A program made the position numbers and the translations under genes. Below, in pieces: positions 16,498 to 24,189 of a stretch of 64,000 nucleotides of DNA. Under the pieces are notes generated by a model. The model had not been told where the DNA came from. It saw only the letters and a list, made by a program, of their open reading frames with translations, and searched no databases. Numbering within the stretch: the first letter of the stretch is position 1; each line of letters begins with the position of its first letter. This DNA comes from Halobacterium sp. KA-4 (GTDB taxonomy: Archaea; Halobacteriota; Halobacteria; Halobacteriales; Halobacteriaceae): NCBI RefSeq assembly GCF_021028995.1, contig NZ_JAJJZG010000005.1, forward strand, positions 62,001-126,000, written 5' to 3'.

Positions 16498-16977
16498 TCA
16501 CTCGCCGTCCCAGTAGTCGACGGCGTCCTCCACGCGGTAGTAGCCGTGATGCGAGCGCTCGCCTCGCCCTCCAGGTGGTGCGCCGACGAAGACGCCGACT
16601 TTCCCCGAGTCCGGATAGACGGTCACGTCGGGTTCGTTCATCGTGGAGACGGCGAGATAGCGTAGTGGTCCCTCCGAGTCGTTGATGACTTTGTGGCCGC
16701 CGGACTCGTCGGCGGGGAGCGCGGCGTAGTCGCCCGCTCGGAGCGGCTGCGTCTCCCCGTCGAGACGGAGCATCCCGGTGCCCGCGAGCACGTACAGCGC
16801 TTCCTCGTTGGCGGTGTGGTAGTGGTACGGCCACGCCGCCTCGCCCGGCGGCAGTTCGTAGAGACTGCAGCCGAGTTGGTCGCTGCACGCTGCTTCGCCC
16901 AGTTGCTTGCGGCGCACGTGCATCTCCTCGTCGGCGACGTCGGTCCAGTCGAGGTCGGCCTCGTTCACGAGGGACAT
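16498..16977 (-). CDS. cupin domain protein
   Basis: A 159-residue single-domain cupin. Cupin motif 1 is YHYHTANEEALYVLAGTG with a His-His-Glu metal triad, and motif 2 is LPADESGGHKVINDSEG with the final His. Residues 115-150 (TVYPDSGKVGVF, GGRGERSHHGYYR) match haloarchaeal cupins annotated as sugar-phosphate or general cupins. The enzymatic role is not determinable. It lies 45 bases before the lipoprotein gene on the same strand. Confidence 0.85.
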   Translation of the reverse strand: MSLVNEADLDWTDVADEEMHVRRKQLGEAACSDQLGCSLYELPPGEAAWPYHYHTANEEALYVLAGTGMLRLDGETQPLRAGDYAALPADESGGHKVINDSEGPLRYLAVSTMNEPDVTVYPDSGKVGVFVGAPPGGRGERSHHGYYRVEDAVDYWDGE

Positions 16978-17100
16978 GGGTCGCGCTACGGCGCGACCTG
17001 AGTTGTTTCTTCGGCCGCATCGAGGCCGCCTTTGGACACTGCGGCTATATATCCCTCATAGTGATACTTAACACGCGAGACGCAGTGAACGTCCAGTCGC

Positions 17101-17535
17101 ATGCCCTCCACGAAGCGACGCACCTTCCTCGTCAGCTTGAGCGCGACGCTCGCTGCCGTCAGCGGCTGTACCAGCCCGACGTCCGAACAGCCCGCGCACA
17201 CAGTCTCCGTGTATCTGGTCGACGAGGACGACCCGCGTGAGGTCACCGTGGCCGTCGAAGCCGAGAACGGCGACACTGTGTTCGATCGAACATACGACCT
17301 TTCCGAGCGCAACGAAGCCGACGAGGACGCGACGTTTCTCGAGTCTACAGCTCCTGAAACCGTCGTCGTGACCGTCGACGGCCGGCGCTTCGAGCGCGAC
17401 TGGCCGGGCTTCGAACAGCCGGAGTTACCCTGTAATGGACAGAACTGGGCGGGAATCGAGGTCTGGGTGTCGAACGAGGACGGGGAGCCGTCCGTTCGCA
17501 TCGAGCCGAACTGCCAGCACGTGACGGTGTCGTAG
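17101..17535 (+). CDS. Tat lipoprotein, small secreted domain
   Basis: A 144-residue protein. KRRTFLVSLSATLAAVSG then Cys is a Tat signal with lipobox; the mature part is an acidic beta-rich domain of about 110 residues (VSVYLVDEDDPREVTVAVE, TVVVTVDGRRFERD). Two Cys (LPCNGQNW and PNCQHV) near the end could form a disulfide outside the cell. Architecture resembles the lipoprotein at 21887-22285, although sequence identity is low. Function unknown. The downstream gene converges within 2 bases of its stop. Confidence 0.7.
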   Translation: MPSTKRRTFLVSLSATLAAVSGCTSPTSEQPAHTVSVYLVDEDDPREVTVAVEAENGDTVFDRTYDLSERNEADEDATFLESTAPETVVVTVDGRRFERDWPGFEQPELPCNGQNWAGIEVWVSNEDGEPSVRIEPNCQHVTVS

Positions 17536-17536
17536 T

Positions 17537-18247
17537 TCACTGACTCTGTGGTTCCGCCGTAATCCACTCCTCGCTACTGGAGAGCAACACGAGCTGGTCG
17601 GTCACGTCCTCCATCGCGTCGACGAGCCGGTCGAACAGGGACGCGAACTCCCGGTACACCATTGGCTGGGGGATGGCTTCGTCGGCAAAGACGTCGGCGA
17701 TGACGGCGTTGCGGACGCCGTCGCACTCGGATTCGGTGGCTCGAATCGTCTCTACGTGCCTGGCTATCGACCCCGTCTCGGTCGAGGAACACAGCAGGCG
17801 GACGAACTCGTGGACGGCGTCGGCGAGCGCGGCCATCGCCGTCGTCGCGTGGTCGACCATCTCTCGGTATCGTCGGAAGCAAGAGACCCGCCGTTCTGGG
17901 GCGATCGTCACGAGGTCTTCGGCGATTTGTTCGGCCGTGTTCGGAATCTCGTCGAGCAGCTGGTAGAGGCGCACGACCTGTTCGGCGTTGAGGTGCACGC
18001 GGGAGTTACGGATGCCGAACTCCCTGACGGTCGTGTTCGTGATGAGCGCGCTGAGTCGTCGGCTCTGTGCGTCGCAGTCGCTTTCGAGGCCCCGAATTTC
18101 CTCGACGAGGTGTCGGGCGGAGTCCCCGGGCTCGTAGTTCTCGACGAGTCGTGACAGCAGGTCGACGCACTCGCTGATGGCGTCGAGATACGCGTCGGTC
18201 TGCTCGACGACCTGCCTGGAGAACTCCGGAGCACCCTTGGATGACAT
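17537..18247 (-). CDS. DUF47/PhoU-like family protein
   Basis: A 236-residue all-helical protein similar to the DUF47 (TIGR00153) family, related to PhoU and often tied to phosphate transport regulation. It shows two repeats of the family pattern, for example LVEEIRGLESDCDAQSRRL and HVETIRATESECDGVRNAV, each with conserved E-x2-C-D acidic metal-binding residues, and helical blocks between them. No phosphate transporter lies next to it here, which is slightly unusual. Promoter sequences on this strand include TCATATCAAC 34-43 bases before the ATG. Confidence 0.8.
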   Translation of the reverse strand: MSSKGAPEFSRQVVEQTDAYLDAISECVDLLSRLVENYEPGDSARHLVEEIRGLESDCDAQSRRLSALITNTTVREFGIRNSRVHLNAEQVVRLYQLLDEIPNTAEQIAEDLVTIAPERRVSCFRRYREMVDHATTAMAALADAVHEFVRLLCSSTETGSIARHVETIRATESECDGVRNAVIADVFADEAIPQPMVYREFASLFDRLVDAMEDVTDQLVLLSSSEEWITAEPQSQ

Positions 18248-18301
18248 CGATTCGAAGTCGGGTCCAGCAGTCGCAAAGAGGTTGATATGAGTGCTCCGTA
18301 C

Positions 18302-18314
18302 CCCACAGTGTGGG
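18302..18314. promoter_or_regulatory. 13-base perfect palindrome between divergent genes
   Basis: CCCACA-G-TGTGGG lies in the 196-base gap between the DUF47 gene (minus) and a membrane protein (plus), upstream of both TATA-like boxes. It could be an operator for one or both. Nothing else visible explains it. Confidence 0.4.
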
Positions 18315-18413
18315 ACTATAGACGTGCTCGTGGCGTCCCTTCATTGATTCTCCTGCTTCGATGGAGTCGACGTCTGCCAATCGACTGGATGGGCCGTTAT
18401 TTCCACGCCAGCC

Positions 18414-18419
18414 TTTATC
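18414..18419 (+). promoter_or_regulatory. TATA-like promoter of the membrane protein gene at 18444
   Basis: CCTTTATCG places TTTATC 25-30 bases before ATG 18444, which selects this start over the GTG nine bases earlier. Confidence 0.5.
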
Positions 18420-18443
18420 GATAGCCTCAGTGTAGTGTTCGGT

Positions 18444-18875
18444 ATGGATTCCCGAGAACGACGTCAAACCTCGACCGGCACTGCAGCACTCGTCGGGACT
18501 GTCGTCGGTCTCGGCGTGGTGTGTCTGTACCTCGGCCTCGGCCTGCTCGTCGCAGGATGGAAAATCAGCGACTTCCTCCTTCGACTTTCGCCGAGTACTG
18601 TCGGGTATTTCGTCGGCATGATTGCTCTCGTCGTCGTCTCCGTCGGCCTCCCCATCGCCGTGTTCCTCCGATTTCAGTTGGTTAGCCCGCTCGTGGTTCT
18701 CGTGCTCGCAGCACTCGCGTGGCTCGTCCTCGGCGCAGTACAGGGCTTGCTCTCACTCGAGACGATTTTCGGCCTCGCCCTCTACGCAGCGTACCTTTCG
18801 CCGATTGCCCTCGTTCTCTACGGCGTTCTCGGTGGAGGCGAGTATCTGTTCCGAACCGAGACGAGCCGCCCGTAG
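18444..18875 (+). CDS. four-helix membrane protein of unknown function
   Basis: A 143-residue hydrophobic protein with about four transmembrane segments (ALVGTVVGLGVVCLYLGLGL, FVGMIALVVVSVGLPIAVF, PLVVLVLAALAWLVLGAV, ALYAAYLSPIALVLYGVLG) and a short basic N terminus. I do not recognise a family. The TATA box fits ATG 18444. It is followed by a 124-base gap with no recognisable feature and then a convergent MscS gene. Confidence 0.65.
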   Translation: MDSRERRQTSTGTAALVGTVVGLGVVCLYLGLGLLVAGWKISDFLLRLSPSTVGYFVGMIALVVVSVGLPIAVFLRFQLVSPLVVLVLAALAWLVLGAVQGLLSLETIFGLALYAAYLSPIALVLYGVLGGGEYLFRTETSRP

Positions 18876-18999
18876 AACTCGTTCTACGTACGCTCTGTCC
18901 TCGTCGACTTGCGCTAGTCGCTCTGATCGTACAGCATCGAGTGAGTCCGTGGAACGAACAGCCGATACGCCGTGTCCGTATTTCGCGCCTTCGAGATTG

Positions 19000-20124
19000 T
19001 CAGTCAGACTGCTCCTGGCTGTCGGATTCCGGGGAGCTATCGAGGATACGGAATCCGTCATCTTCGTGGCGGCCGGTGAGTTCGCGCTGGGGGAACGGGA
19101 TCTTCACGTCCTCCTGATTGAACGCGGTTTTGACGGCGTAGATGACCGCCTGAGCGGCGCGCCACTTCCGCTGGGGGGTTGGATTATCGATCCAGACGCG
19201 AATTTCGAGGACGACCGCGGAATCACCGAAACGAACCGGCAGTACCTGTGGGGCGGGATGGCTCATTATTTCGTCGAGGTCGCTGATTGCCTCACGTGCG
19301 ATGGCTTCGGCGCGCTCAGGATCCACGTCGTAATCGACTCCGACCTCGATGGTGTGGCGGAGTTTTCCTTCGTCGCTGCGGTTGATGATTGTGCGGTTGC
19401 TGACCGCTTCGTTCGGGAGGACGACGTGTTCGCCGTCGAGATTCCGGAGTCGCACGTGGTTGATCGAAATCTCGGTGATGAACCCTTCGTGGTCGCCGAT
19501 GCGAACCCAATCCCCGATTTCGAAGGGGCGTGAGAGCATGAGCACGAAGCCGGCGAGAATCGAGCCGAGCGTGCTCTGGAACGCCAATCCGAGGATGATG
19601 CCGAGGACGCCAGCGCCCAACAGGAGGTCGCTAATCTGGATGCCCCAGAGGGAGAGCGTAGCGACGCCGGCTGCGATGTAGATGACGACCTGACTGATGT
19701 AGAAGAAAATCCGGCGTTGGTGCTCGCTGGTCGCACGACCGTTCGAGCGGTTATTGCCGAGGAGGATGCGCTTGACGACTTGCGTAAACGTGTGGGCGGC
19801 CACGAAGAGAAAGACCGTAATGAGGATGCGAAGTGCCGTATTCAAGCCGAACTCCAGCACACCCGTCATCGAGACTAACGCGCCGGTCGCTCCCCATCGC
19901 TGAACCAGGACGACCGCGACGCCACCGGCGAGGACCAACAGCAGGAGCGAACGGGCGAGTTTGGCGTTCACCGCTCGGAAGCGTGCTTCCAGCAGCGTTC
20001 CGACGTACCAGATGCCGACACCGGCAAGCATCGCAGCAGCGATTACTGCCAGCGTTTCGTCAACCGGGATATCGGACTGTAGCGGTGTCAGCAACACCGG
20101 CTCTGTACCCGTGTACTCGGTCAC
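19000..20124 (-). CDS. mscS: small-conductance mechanosensitive ion channel, MscS family
   Basis: A 374-residue channel that opens on membrane tension and releases osmolytes upon hypo-osmotic shock. Five hydrophobic segments occupy residues 20-210; the pore-lining helix is LLLGAGVLGIILGLAFQSTLGSILAG, followed by the beta domain start SRPFEIGDWVRIGDHEG and the conserved LPNEAVSN. The C-terminal alpha-beta domain runs to about residue 340, with a polar tail. Full length for the family. For a halophile such channels guard against sudden dilution. Confidence 0.93.
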   Translation of the reverse strand: MTEYTGTEPVLLTPLQSDIPVDETLAVIAAAMLAGVGIWYVGTLLEARFRAVNAKLARSLLLLVLAGGVAVVLVQRWGATGALVSMTGVLEFGLNTALRILITVFLFVAAHTFTQVVKRILLGNNRSNGRATSEHQRRIFFYISQVVIYIAAGVATLSLWGIQISDLLLGAGVLGIILGLAFQSTLGSILAGFVLMLSRPFEIGDWVRIGDHEGFITEISINHVRLRNLDGEHVVLPNEAVSNRTIINRSDEGKLRHTIEVGVDYDVDPERAEAIAREAISDLDEIMSHPAPQVLPVRFGDSAVVLEIRVWIDNPTPQRKWRAAQAVIYAVKTAFNQEDVKIPFPQRELTGRHEDDGFRILDSSPESDSQEQSD

Positions 20125-20188
20125 GAGCGTACCTACGGAGTGTACGTCGTTAAACTACCGACAGTCGGACAGTCTGCACCGAACCCGG

Positions 20189-20385
20189 TCATCGCACGAA
20201 GCGGTGGTCGTGCTCCTGATTCAGAAGTTCTGTCGCAACGTCTCTCCAGCCAGGTTCGTCGGTCAAACTGGCGACGAAGTTCGTATCGACCAGAACTTTC
20301 ATCGGCGCTCGCGCACGTCCCGAACTGCTTCGATGGAGTCGATATCGACGCCTGCTAGCTGATAAGTTGGCGTGCGAGTCGAGCA
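20189..20385 (-). pseudogene. vapBC-like toxin-antitoxin relic
   Basis: ATG 20302 opens a 37-residue frame beginning MKVLVDTNFVASLTDE, the start of a PIN-domain toxin with its first catalytic Asp, but it stops after FVR, losing about 90 residues and the other three acidic residues. The frame just before it ends SIEAVRDVRERR with its stop overlapping the ATG as ATGA, like the tail of a coupled antitoxin; only about 28 antitoxin-like residues remain. Both ends are missing, so this is decayed. It lies between mscS and the insertion sequence. Confidence 0.55.
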
Positions 20386-20404
20386 AAATTCGACTATTAA
20401 GTGG

Positions 20405-20599
20405 TCAACTTCGTCTCCAGTCTTTCGGGAGACGCCGCCAGAGTGGCAGAAATATGGCCCAAAAGGACACGAAGCTGACGACAATTGCGATGATAAGTAA
20501 ATCATTACCTCTTATGCGTAGGACATCGAAACAAAAGCGGAGAACGAGGAAAACTCCGAATCCCCATATGGCAAAGGCTCCCCCTTGCCTCAGGGTCAT
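20405..20599 (-). CDS. small two-helix membrane protein, possible
   Basis: A 64-residue frame with two hydrophobic stretches (AIWGFGVFLVLRFCFDVLR and LLIIAIVVSFVSFWAIFLPLW) and a basic tail. It resembles small orphan membrane proteins of haloarchaea but I recognise no family. It starts 8 bases from the left end of the insertion sequence, so the original 5' region may have been displaced. It could be spurious. Confidence 0.35.
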   Translation of the reverse strand: MTLRQGGAFAIWGFGVFLVLRFCFDVLRIRGNDLLIIAIVVSFVSFWAIFLPLWRRLPKDWRRS

Positions 20600-20606
20600 C
20601 CACGTC

Positions 20607-20623
20607 GGTAGTGTTCAGATAAG
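20607..20623 (+). repeat. left terminal inverted repeat of the IS6-type element
   Basis: GGTAGTGTTCAGATAAG pairs with 21346-21362 on the other strand with 15 of 17 positions identical; the transposase stop codon lies inside it. Confidence 0.75.
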
Positions 20624-21309
20624 CTGATTCCATGCGAAGCTGAACGATCTGAGCCAGTCGTCGGCGGTTTCTGCTTCGGCGTTGCTGAAACAGTTTGAGA
20701 AACAGAGTGTCCGTCGTTTTATCTCTCGAAAAACACGTTCGACAGCCTTCCGATTTCCATGTTTCTCGTATCTGAAATCGTAGCCGTGGCGGTGACACGC
20801 ATCTTGCAACGAGTGCGAGCCATCGACGAGAAACACAGCGTTAACGAGACGCAATGCGTCTCGTTCGCACACCAGAAACGCAATGCGTTTCTGGGGACGT
20901 CTTCGACGTCGTGTTTCTCGGAGAGTTCAGCGAGAAACGAATGAGCGAGAACCTTCGTAGTCGTCGTTTCAAGCTTTGTATGGAGTAATTCGTTTGTTTC
21001 AGGATCGACAGCGGCGTACAGCCAGTACTGCTCGTCGTTGAGTTGGATCACAGTCTCGTCGACCGCGACGTGATCCGGAGACCGACCAGAGTCAGGCTGT
21101 AGATCGGCCTTGTGAACCCAATTATGAACGGTGGACCGAGCACGCTCGACACCAAATATCTCAAGAATAGAGACAGTATTTGAAAGCGATAGTCCAGCAA
21201 GATGCAGCTGAATACTGAGCTTCATCAGCAGCTGCGGTGTCGCTTCTCGCTCCACAAAACCTAACCCGATCTGGTCGATACAACCGTTGAGGCTAGCGTT
21301 CTCCGCCAT
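20615..21309 (-). pseudogene. IS6 family transposase, frameshifted
   Basis: The first part (from ATG 21309) reads an HTH-like region (LAGLSLSNTVSILEIFGVERAR, STVHNWVHK), the first catalytic Asp in HVAVDETVIQL and the second in YAAVDPETNE. After EKHDVED the frame is lost. The correct C-terminal part continues in another frame: AVFLVDGSHSLQDACHRHG and the catalytic Glu region KAVERVFREIKRRT, ending SFAWNQLI. The break coincides with an extra segment of about 59 bases holding two palindromes; 59 is not a multiple of three. Removing it would restore a continuous transposase of about 210 residues. Confidence 0.85.
20843..20894. repeat. pair of 23-base palindromes with the same core inside the transposase
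   Basis: Palindrome one (20843-20865) has arm AACGAGACGCA around a central A; palindrome two (20872-20894) has arm CCAGAAACGCA around a central A. Both are perfect, separated by six bases, and share the core ACGCAATGCGT. Together with short flanks they make the extra 59 bases that disrupt the transposase frame. Confidence 0.8.
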
Positions 21310-21345
21310 GGACACGCAGAAAACGCTACGTCTCACCTTTCAATC

Positions 21346-21362
21346 CTTATCTGAACACCGCC
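21346..21362 (-). repeat. right terminal inverted repeat of the IS6-type element
   Basis: Reads GGCGGTGTTCAGATAAG on the minus strand, matching the left end at 20607-20623 except at two positions. Confidence 0.75.
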
Positions 21363-21382
21363 ATTCGGCCATTCTACCGTCA

Positions 21383-21799
21383 ATGAACGTGTCGAAGACA
21401 AATATCGTGAAATACTGCTTCGGTCAAGAGACCAATAGAACTGCGATAGCAACCCTCCTCTCAGTAGCAGTATTCTCAGCAGTTTACATTTCGTCACTAT
21501 ATAACACAGATATTGTCCCGCTCCTCGTAAACACTACGCGAGGCGGCGTTGTCGTGTTGCTCCTACTGGCCGCTGCATACTACTATCACGATAATCGAGG
21601 GGTTCTGGTCGCCTTCCTCATCGTCTTCGCTCCCATCTACGCAGTTTTCATTCGACTCGTTGAACTTGGGAATATTGCACCCAGCCCCCTCAGGGAAGCA
21701 GTCGTCGAAGCCGTACCGTTAACCCTGCTGTTCGCCGTTCCAATCACTATTCTCTCTATCGGCCTCGCACTCGTCTACGAAAGATTCGCCACGAACTAA
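21383..21799 (+). CDS. membrane protein of unknown function
   Basis: A 138-residue protein with about four hydrophobic segments (IATLLSVAVFSAVYISSLY, GGVVVLLLLAAAYYY, VLVAFLIVFAPIYAVFI, VPLTLLFAVPITILSIGLAL). Start ATG 21383 is 20 bases beyond the end of the insertion sequence, so its native promoter was probably separated or replaced by the element. Base composition is more A/T-rich than the rest of the window, hinting at foreign origin. No family recognised. Confidence 0.55.
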   Translation: MNVSKTNIVKYCFGQETNRTAIATLLSVAVFSAVYISSLYNTDIVPLLVNTTRGGVVVLLLLAAAYYYHDNRGVLVAFLIVFAPIYAVFIRLVELGNIAPSPLREAVVEAVPLTLLFAVPITILSIGLALVYERFATN

Positions 21800-21886
21800 C
21801 CTGGCCACGCAACAGCAACAATCTCCGTCAAGCGTCACCAGAAGGCCGGGAAGAATAGCGCGATATTCGAGTTACCGCTGAGCGAA

Positions 21887-22285
21887 TTACCCAATTGAGA
21901 GACTGAACTCGATCGCGTTTTCTTCGATTCGCACACTGAGATACCCGCTCTGGGAGTCAGGAGTAGCGCCCCATTCGTATTGGGCTTGCTGTCCATCCTC
22001 GGTTTCGACGATAATTCGTTTCGTCCCGCTTTCCTCGAAGAGGCTCTCGTACTCCTGTGTTTTACTCGGGGAAATTGTCGGGTCGTCGGTGAACACTTGC
22101 TGTTTGGGTTCCGAGTCGATATGAAAGACCTCGATGTGAATGGTCACAGGGTTCGGACGGCTATTATAGATGCTCACCTGTGTCCCATCACCCTTCAAGC
22201 AGCCAGCCAGTCCAAGCGTCGCAGCCGAGAAAACGGCTGACGTAAACACCCGGCGAGAGATTGATTGCTCCCGGCCAGAACTCAT
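21887..22285 (-). CDS. Tat lipoprotein, small beta-rich domain
   Basis: A 132-residue protein beginning with a Tat signal (SRRVFTSAVFSAATLGLAG then Cys). The mature domain (TQVSIYNSRPNPVTIHIEVF, KRIIVETEDGQQAQYEWG, GYLSVRIEENAIEFSLSIG) is beta-rich and typical of small haloarchaeal surface lipoproteins. No enzyme motif. It ends 88 bases from a convergent membrane protein gene. Confidence 0.7.
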   Translation of the reverse strand: MSSGREQSISRRVFTSAVFSAATLGLAGCLKGDGTQVSIYNSRPNPVTIHIEVFHIDSEPKQQVFTDDPTISPSKTQEYESLFEESGTKRIIVETEDGQQAQYEWGATPDSQSGYLSVRIEENAIEFSLSIG

Positions 22286-22337
22286 AGCAAATCGTTCACA
22301 CGGCTCCGGTAAGTGCCTTGGCTGTACTTAGCGAGAT

Positions 22338-22472
22338 ATGGTCATCTATACTGCATTCGGGGTGCTCGAAACGGTAACCGTGGCCCGTGTAGCAGTCTAC
22401 TATCGAATCTTCCGGCTACTCATCGAGTCAGGAACAATCGAGAGGGGTATACCGCGACTAATACAGCGTTAG
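22338..22472 (+). CDS. possible 44-residue orphan protein
   Basis: In the 212-base gap between the lipoprotein and chorismate mutase genes, an ATG at 22338 opens a 44-residue frame (MVIYTAFGVLETV, YYRIFRLLIESG). There is no visible TATA box or relative. The gap otherwise shows nothing I can name. It is reported only because it is the sole open frame there. Confidence 0.15.
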   Translation: MVIYTAFGVLETVTVARVAVYYRIFRLLIESGTIERGIPRLIQR

Positions 22473-22497
22473 AGTGCCTGTAATGGCTGTCCTCTGA

Positions 22498-22764
22498 CTA
22501 CCGATTGCTTCTTTGCTCCACTTTGTTCAACTCGATGAGCAGTCGGAAGATGGCTTTCACGAGGTTCGGGTCGACGCCGAACGCTTCGGCGTTCCGGCCG
22601 GCGCGGTCCATCACCGCTTGCTCTTGGCTCTCGTCGGTGGTCGCCATGCCGCGTTCGTCTTTGACCTCCGCGATGGTTTCGGCGACGTACGTGCGTCGCG
22701 CGATGAGATCGACGATTTCGCGGTCGATTGATTCGATTTCTTCGCGCAGTTCCTCTAGACTCAT
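22498..22764 (-). CDS. chorismate mutase, AroQ type
   Basis: An 88-residue all-helical enzyme converting chorismate to prephenate, the branch point to Phe and Tyr. Motifs: LREEIESIDREIVDLIARRTYVAETI (first helix with catalytic Arg and Lys at VKDERG) and the C-terminal IFRLLIELNKVEQR. Start ATG 22764 was chosen because it overlaps the aroK stop as ATGA; an upstream ATG at 22827 would add an acidic 21-residue extension overlapping aroK more deeply. Its product feeds the tyrA enzyme encoded at 3979. Confidence 0.9.
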   Translation of the reverse strand: MSLEELREEIESIDREIVDLIARRTYVAETIAEVKDERGMATTDESQEQAVMDRAGRNAEAFGVDPNLVKAIFRLLIELNKVEQRSNR

Positions 22765-23615
22765 ATCGTCCGGGCCCCGTCCAACTGCGTCGTCGTCAGC
22801 CGGACTGTCCCCGGGTTCTCGTCCCATAGTGGTTTCACCTCCGTGAGTGCGTCGTGGTCGCCGACGGCGACGTAGCTCGGGCCGGTGCCCGAGAGGGACG
22901 CCCCGTCGGCGTTCGGGAGGGCGTCCACGATTGGCTCGGTCGGGTGGCCGAGCGCCGCCGCGAACGCCAGCCCGTTAATTGTCATCGCGGTGCCGTACTC
23001 GCCGTCGGCGGCGAGGTCCGCGACGTGTTCGGCCATCGGCGCGATGCGCTGGCAGCGCTCGACGTCCGCGTCCGCGGAGAAGGACTGCTCGGGCGGCGTC
23101 CACACGAGCGCCGCCCACTCGACTTCCTCGCGGAACAGCAGGTCGTCCTCGCGGTTGTCTGTCATCGTGAGCCCGCCGAGCATGCTCGCCGAGGCGTCGT
23201 CGAACGCGCCTGTCACGGTGACACCGACGTCGCGAGCGGCTTCGACGCCGAGGCGTGCCGCCTTCTCGCGGGAGACGCTTCCGACCTCGCCGAGCGCGTC
23301 CAGCGTCGCGAGCACGGCCGCGTTCGCGGCCGCGCTTGAACTCTTCAGGCCGGACGCCAGCGGCACCTCGCTGTCCGTGTGGACGGTGCCGCCCTCGCCG
23401 TGCCCGTACTGGTCGGTCATCAGCGACACGCAGCGTTCCACGAGCGCGGTGTCGGCGTCCGGGTGGTCGGCGATGCTGCCGGTGACGCCGTCGGCGGCCG
23501 CGTCCAGCGACACCTCGGCTGTCACGTCGAAGTCGAGCGCGAACGCCGACCCGATGCCCGTCGCGAGCGCGTTCAACACGGTGCCCGCGGCTGGCGCTGC
23601 TGCACGGCCGTCCAT
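22761..23615 (-). CDS. aroK: archaeal shikimate kinase (GHMP kinase type)
   Basis: A 284-residue GHMP-superfamily enzyme phosphorylating shikimate, the archaeal non-homologous replacement of bacterial AroK. Motif 1 is GRAAAPAAGTVLNALATG, motif 2 is the ATP-binding EVPLASGLKSSSAAANAA at about residue 90, and motif 3 is GASLSGTGPSYVAV near residue 250. Start ATG 23615 was preferred to 23630: GTATTTAC lies 21-28 bases upstream, matching a leaderless start, and family members begin MDGRA. It overlaps chorismate mutase by 4 bases: a chorismate-branch operon. Confidence 0.93.
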   Translation of the reverse strand: MDGRAAAPAAGTVLNALATGIGSAFALDFDVTAEVSLDAAADGVTGSIADHPDADTALVERCVSLMTDQYGHGEGGTVHTDSEVPLASGLKSSSAAANAAVLATLDALGEVGSVSREKAARLGVEAARDVGVTVTGAFDDASASMLGGLTMTDNREDDLLFREEVEWAALVWTPPEQSFSADADVERCQRIAPMAEHVADLAADGEYGTAMTINGLAFAAALGHPTEPIVDALPNADGASLSGTGPSYVAVGDHDALTEVKPLWDENPGTVRLTTTQLDGARTI

Positions 23616-23635
23616 GTGTTGTCCTGCCACGGCCC

Positions 23636-23643
23636 GTATTTAC
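23636..23643 (-). promoter_or_regulatory. TATA-like promoter of the aroK-chorismate mutase operon
   Basis: Minus-strand GTAAATAC lies 21-28 bases before ATG 23615 and supports that start over the ATG 15 bases further out. Confidence 0.6.
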
Positions 23644-23733
23644 GACTGGCGTTTCGGGCAAGGAGAGCGTGGCCGAGCAACGCGAGGCCACGCAAACGGC
23701 GGGCTTTTCCTCTCCCACCCGCAATCCACGGAC

Positions 23734-24171
23734 ATGAGCGCCCGCAACGACATCGCGCCGAGCACCCTCGGCGTCGACCTCGAAGAGGAGGGCGTCTACG
23801 TCGAGTACACGGACGGCCGCCGCACGTTCTACAACGGCGTCCCGGAGAAAGTCCACGGGACAGTGCGGTGCCGGCCGGGCAAGGACGTCCACGTCCTCGT
23901 CACGGACCCGACGGAGACGGAGGGCGTCCTCGTCTACGTGAACGACCTGAAGACGCACGACGAGATTCTCGAATCGACGGGCGTCGGCCGCGTCCTGCTC
24001 GACCCCGGCGAGAAAGAGGAACTGTTCCCGGGCGTGACCGTGCGCGCGGACGGCTACGCGACGGAAGTCGAAGCCGACCCCGAAGAGGCTCGGGGTCGTG
24101 TGTTCGTCTTCGAGGAGGACGAGCTCGGCGAGCGCTCGTTCGAGCTGTTCGCAGCAGAGTCAGAGGAGTGA
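23734..24171 (+). CDS. haloarchaeal conserved protein, DUF5796-like
   Basis: A 145-residue acidic cytosolic protein (DIAPSTLGVDLEEEGVYVEY, DGRRTFYNGVPEKV, EGVLVYVNDLKTHDEILE) widely conserved in haloarchaea; I believe it is the DUF5796 family, from memory. Beta-strand rich, with no Cys and no signal. Divergent from aroK with 118 bases between starts. Function unknown. The ATG at 23734 starts the conserved region; the longer open frame before it is antisense to aroK. Confidence 0.75.
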   Translation: MSARNDIAPSTLGVDLEEEGVYVEYTDGRRTFYNGVPEKVHGTVRCRPGKDVHVLVTDPTETEGVLVYVNDLKTHDEILESTGVGRVLLDPGEKEELFPGVTVRADGYATEVEADPEEARGRVFVFEEDELGERSFELFAAESEE

Positions 24172-24189
24172 ACGCGCTCTGACCGCCCG

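Larger units (their letters stand above)
20607..21362 (-). mobile_element. IS6-type insertion sequence, inactivated
   Basis: A 756-base element bounded by imperfect inverted repeats: GGTAGTGTTCAGATAAG at 20607-20623 and its counterpart GGCGGTGTTCAGATAAG on the minus strand at 21346-21362 (15 of 17 identical). It carries one transposase gene on the minus strand with a DDE-type core. Flanking octamers TCCACGTC and ATTCGGCC differ, so no target duplication is visible. The transposase is frameshifted by a double-hairpin insertion (20843-20894 and flanks). Confidence 0.85.

Noticed and set aside
18753-19061. 102-residue minus-strand open frame near mscS
   Set aside because: It overlaps both the membrane protein and mscS ends and shows no coding features of its own.
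22764-22827. Longer chorismate mutase start at 22827
   Set aside because: The ATGA overlap at 22764 and the family's usual N terminus favour the shorter form.
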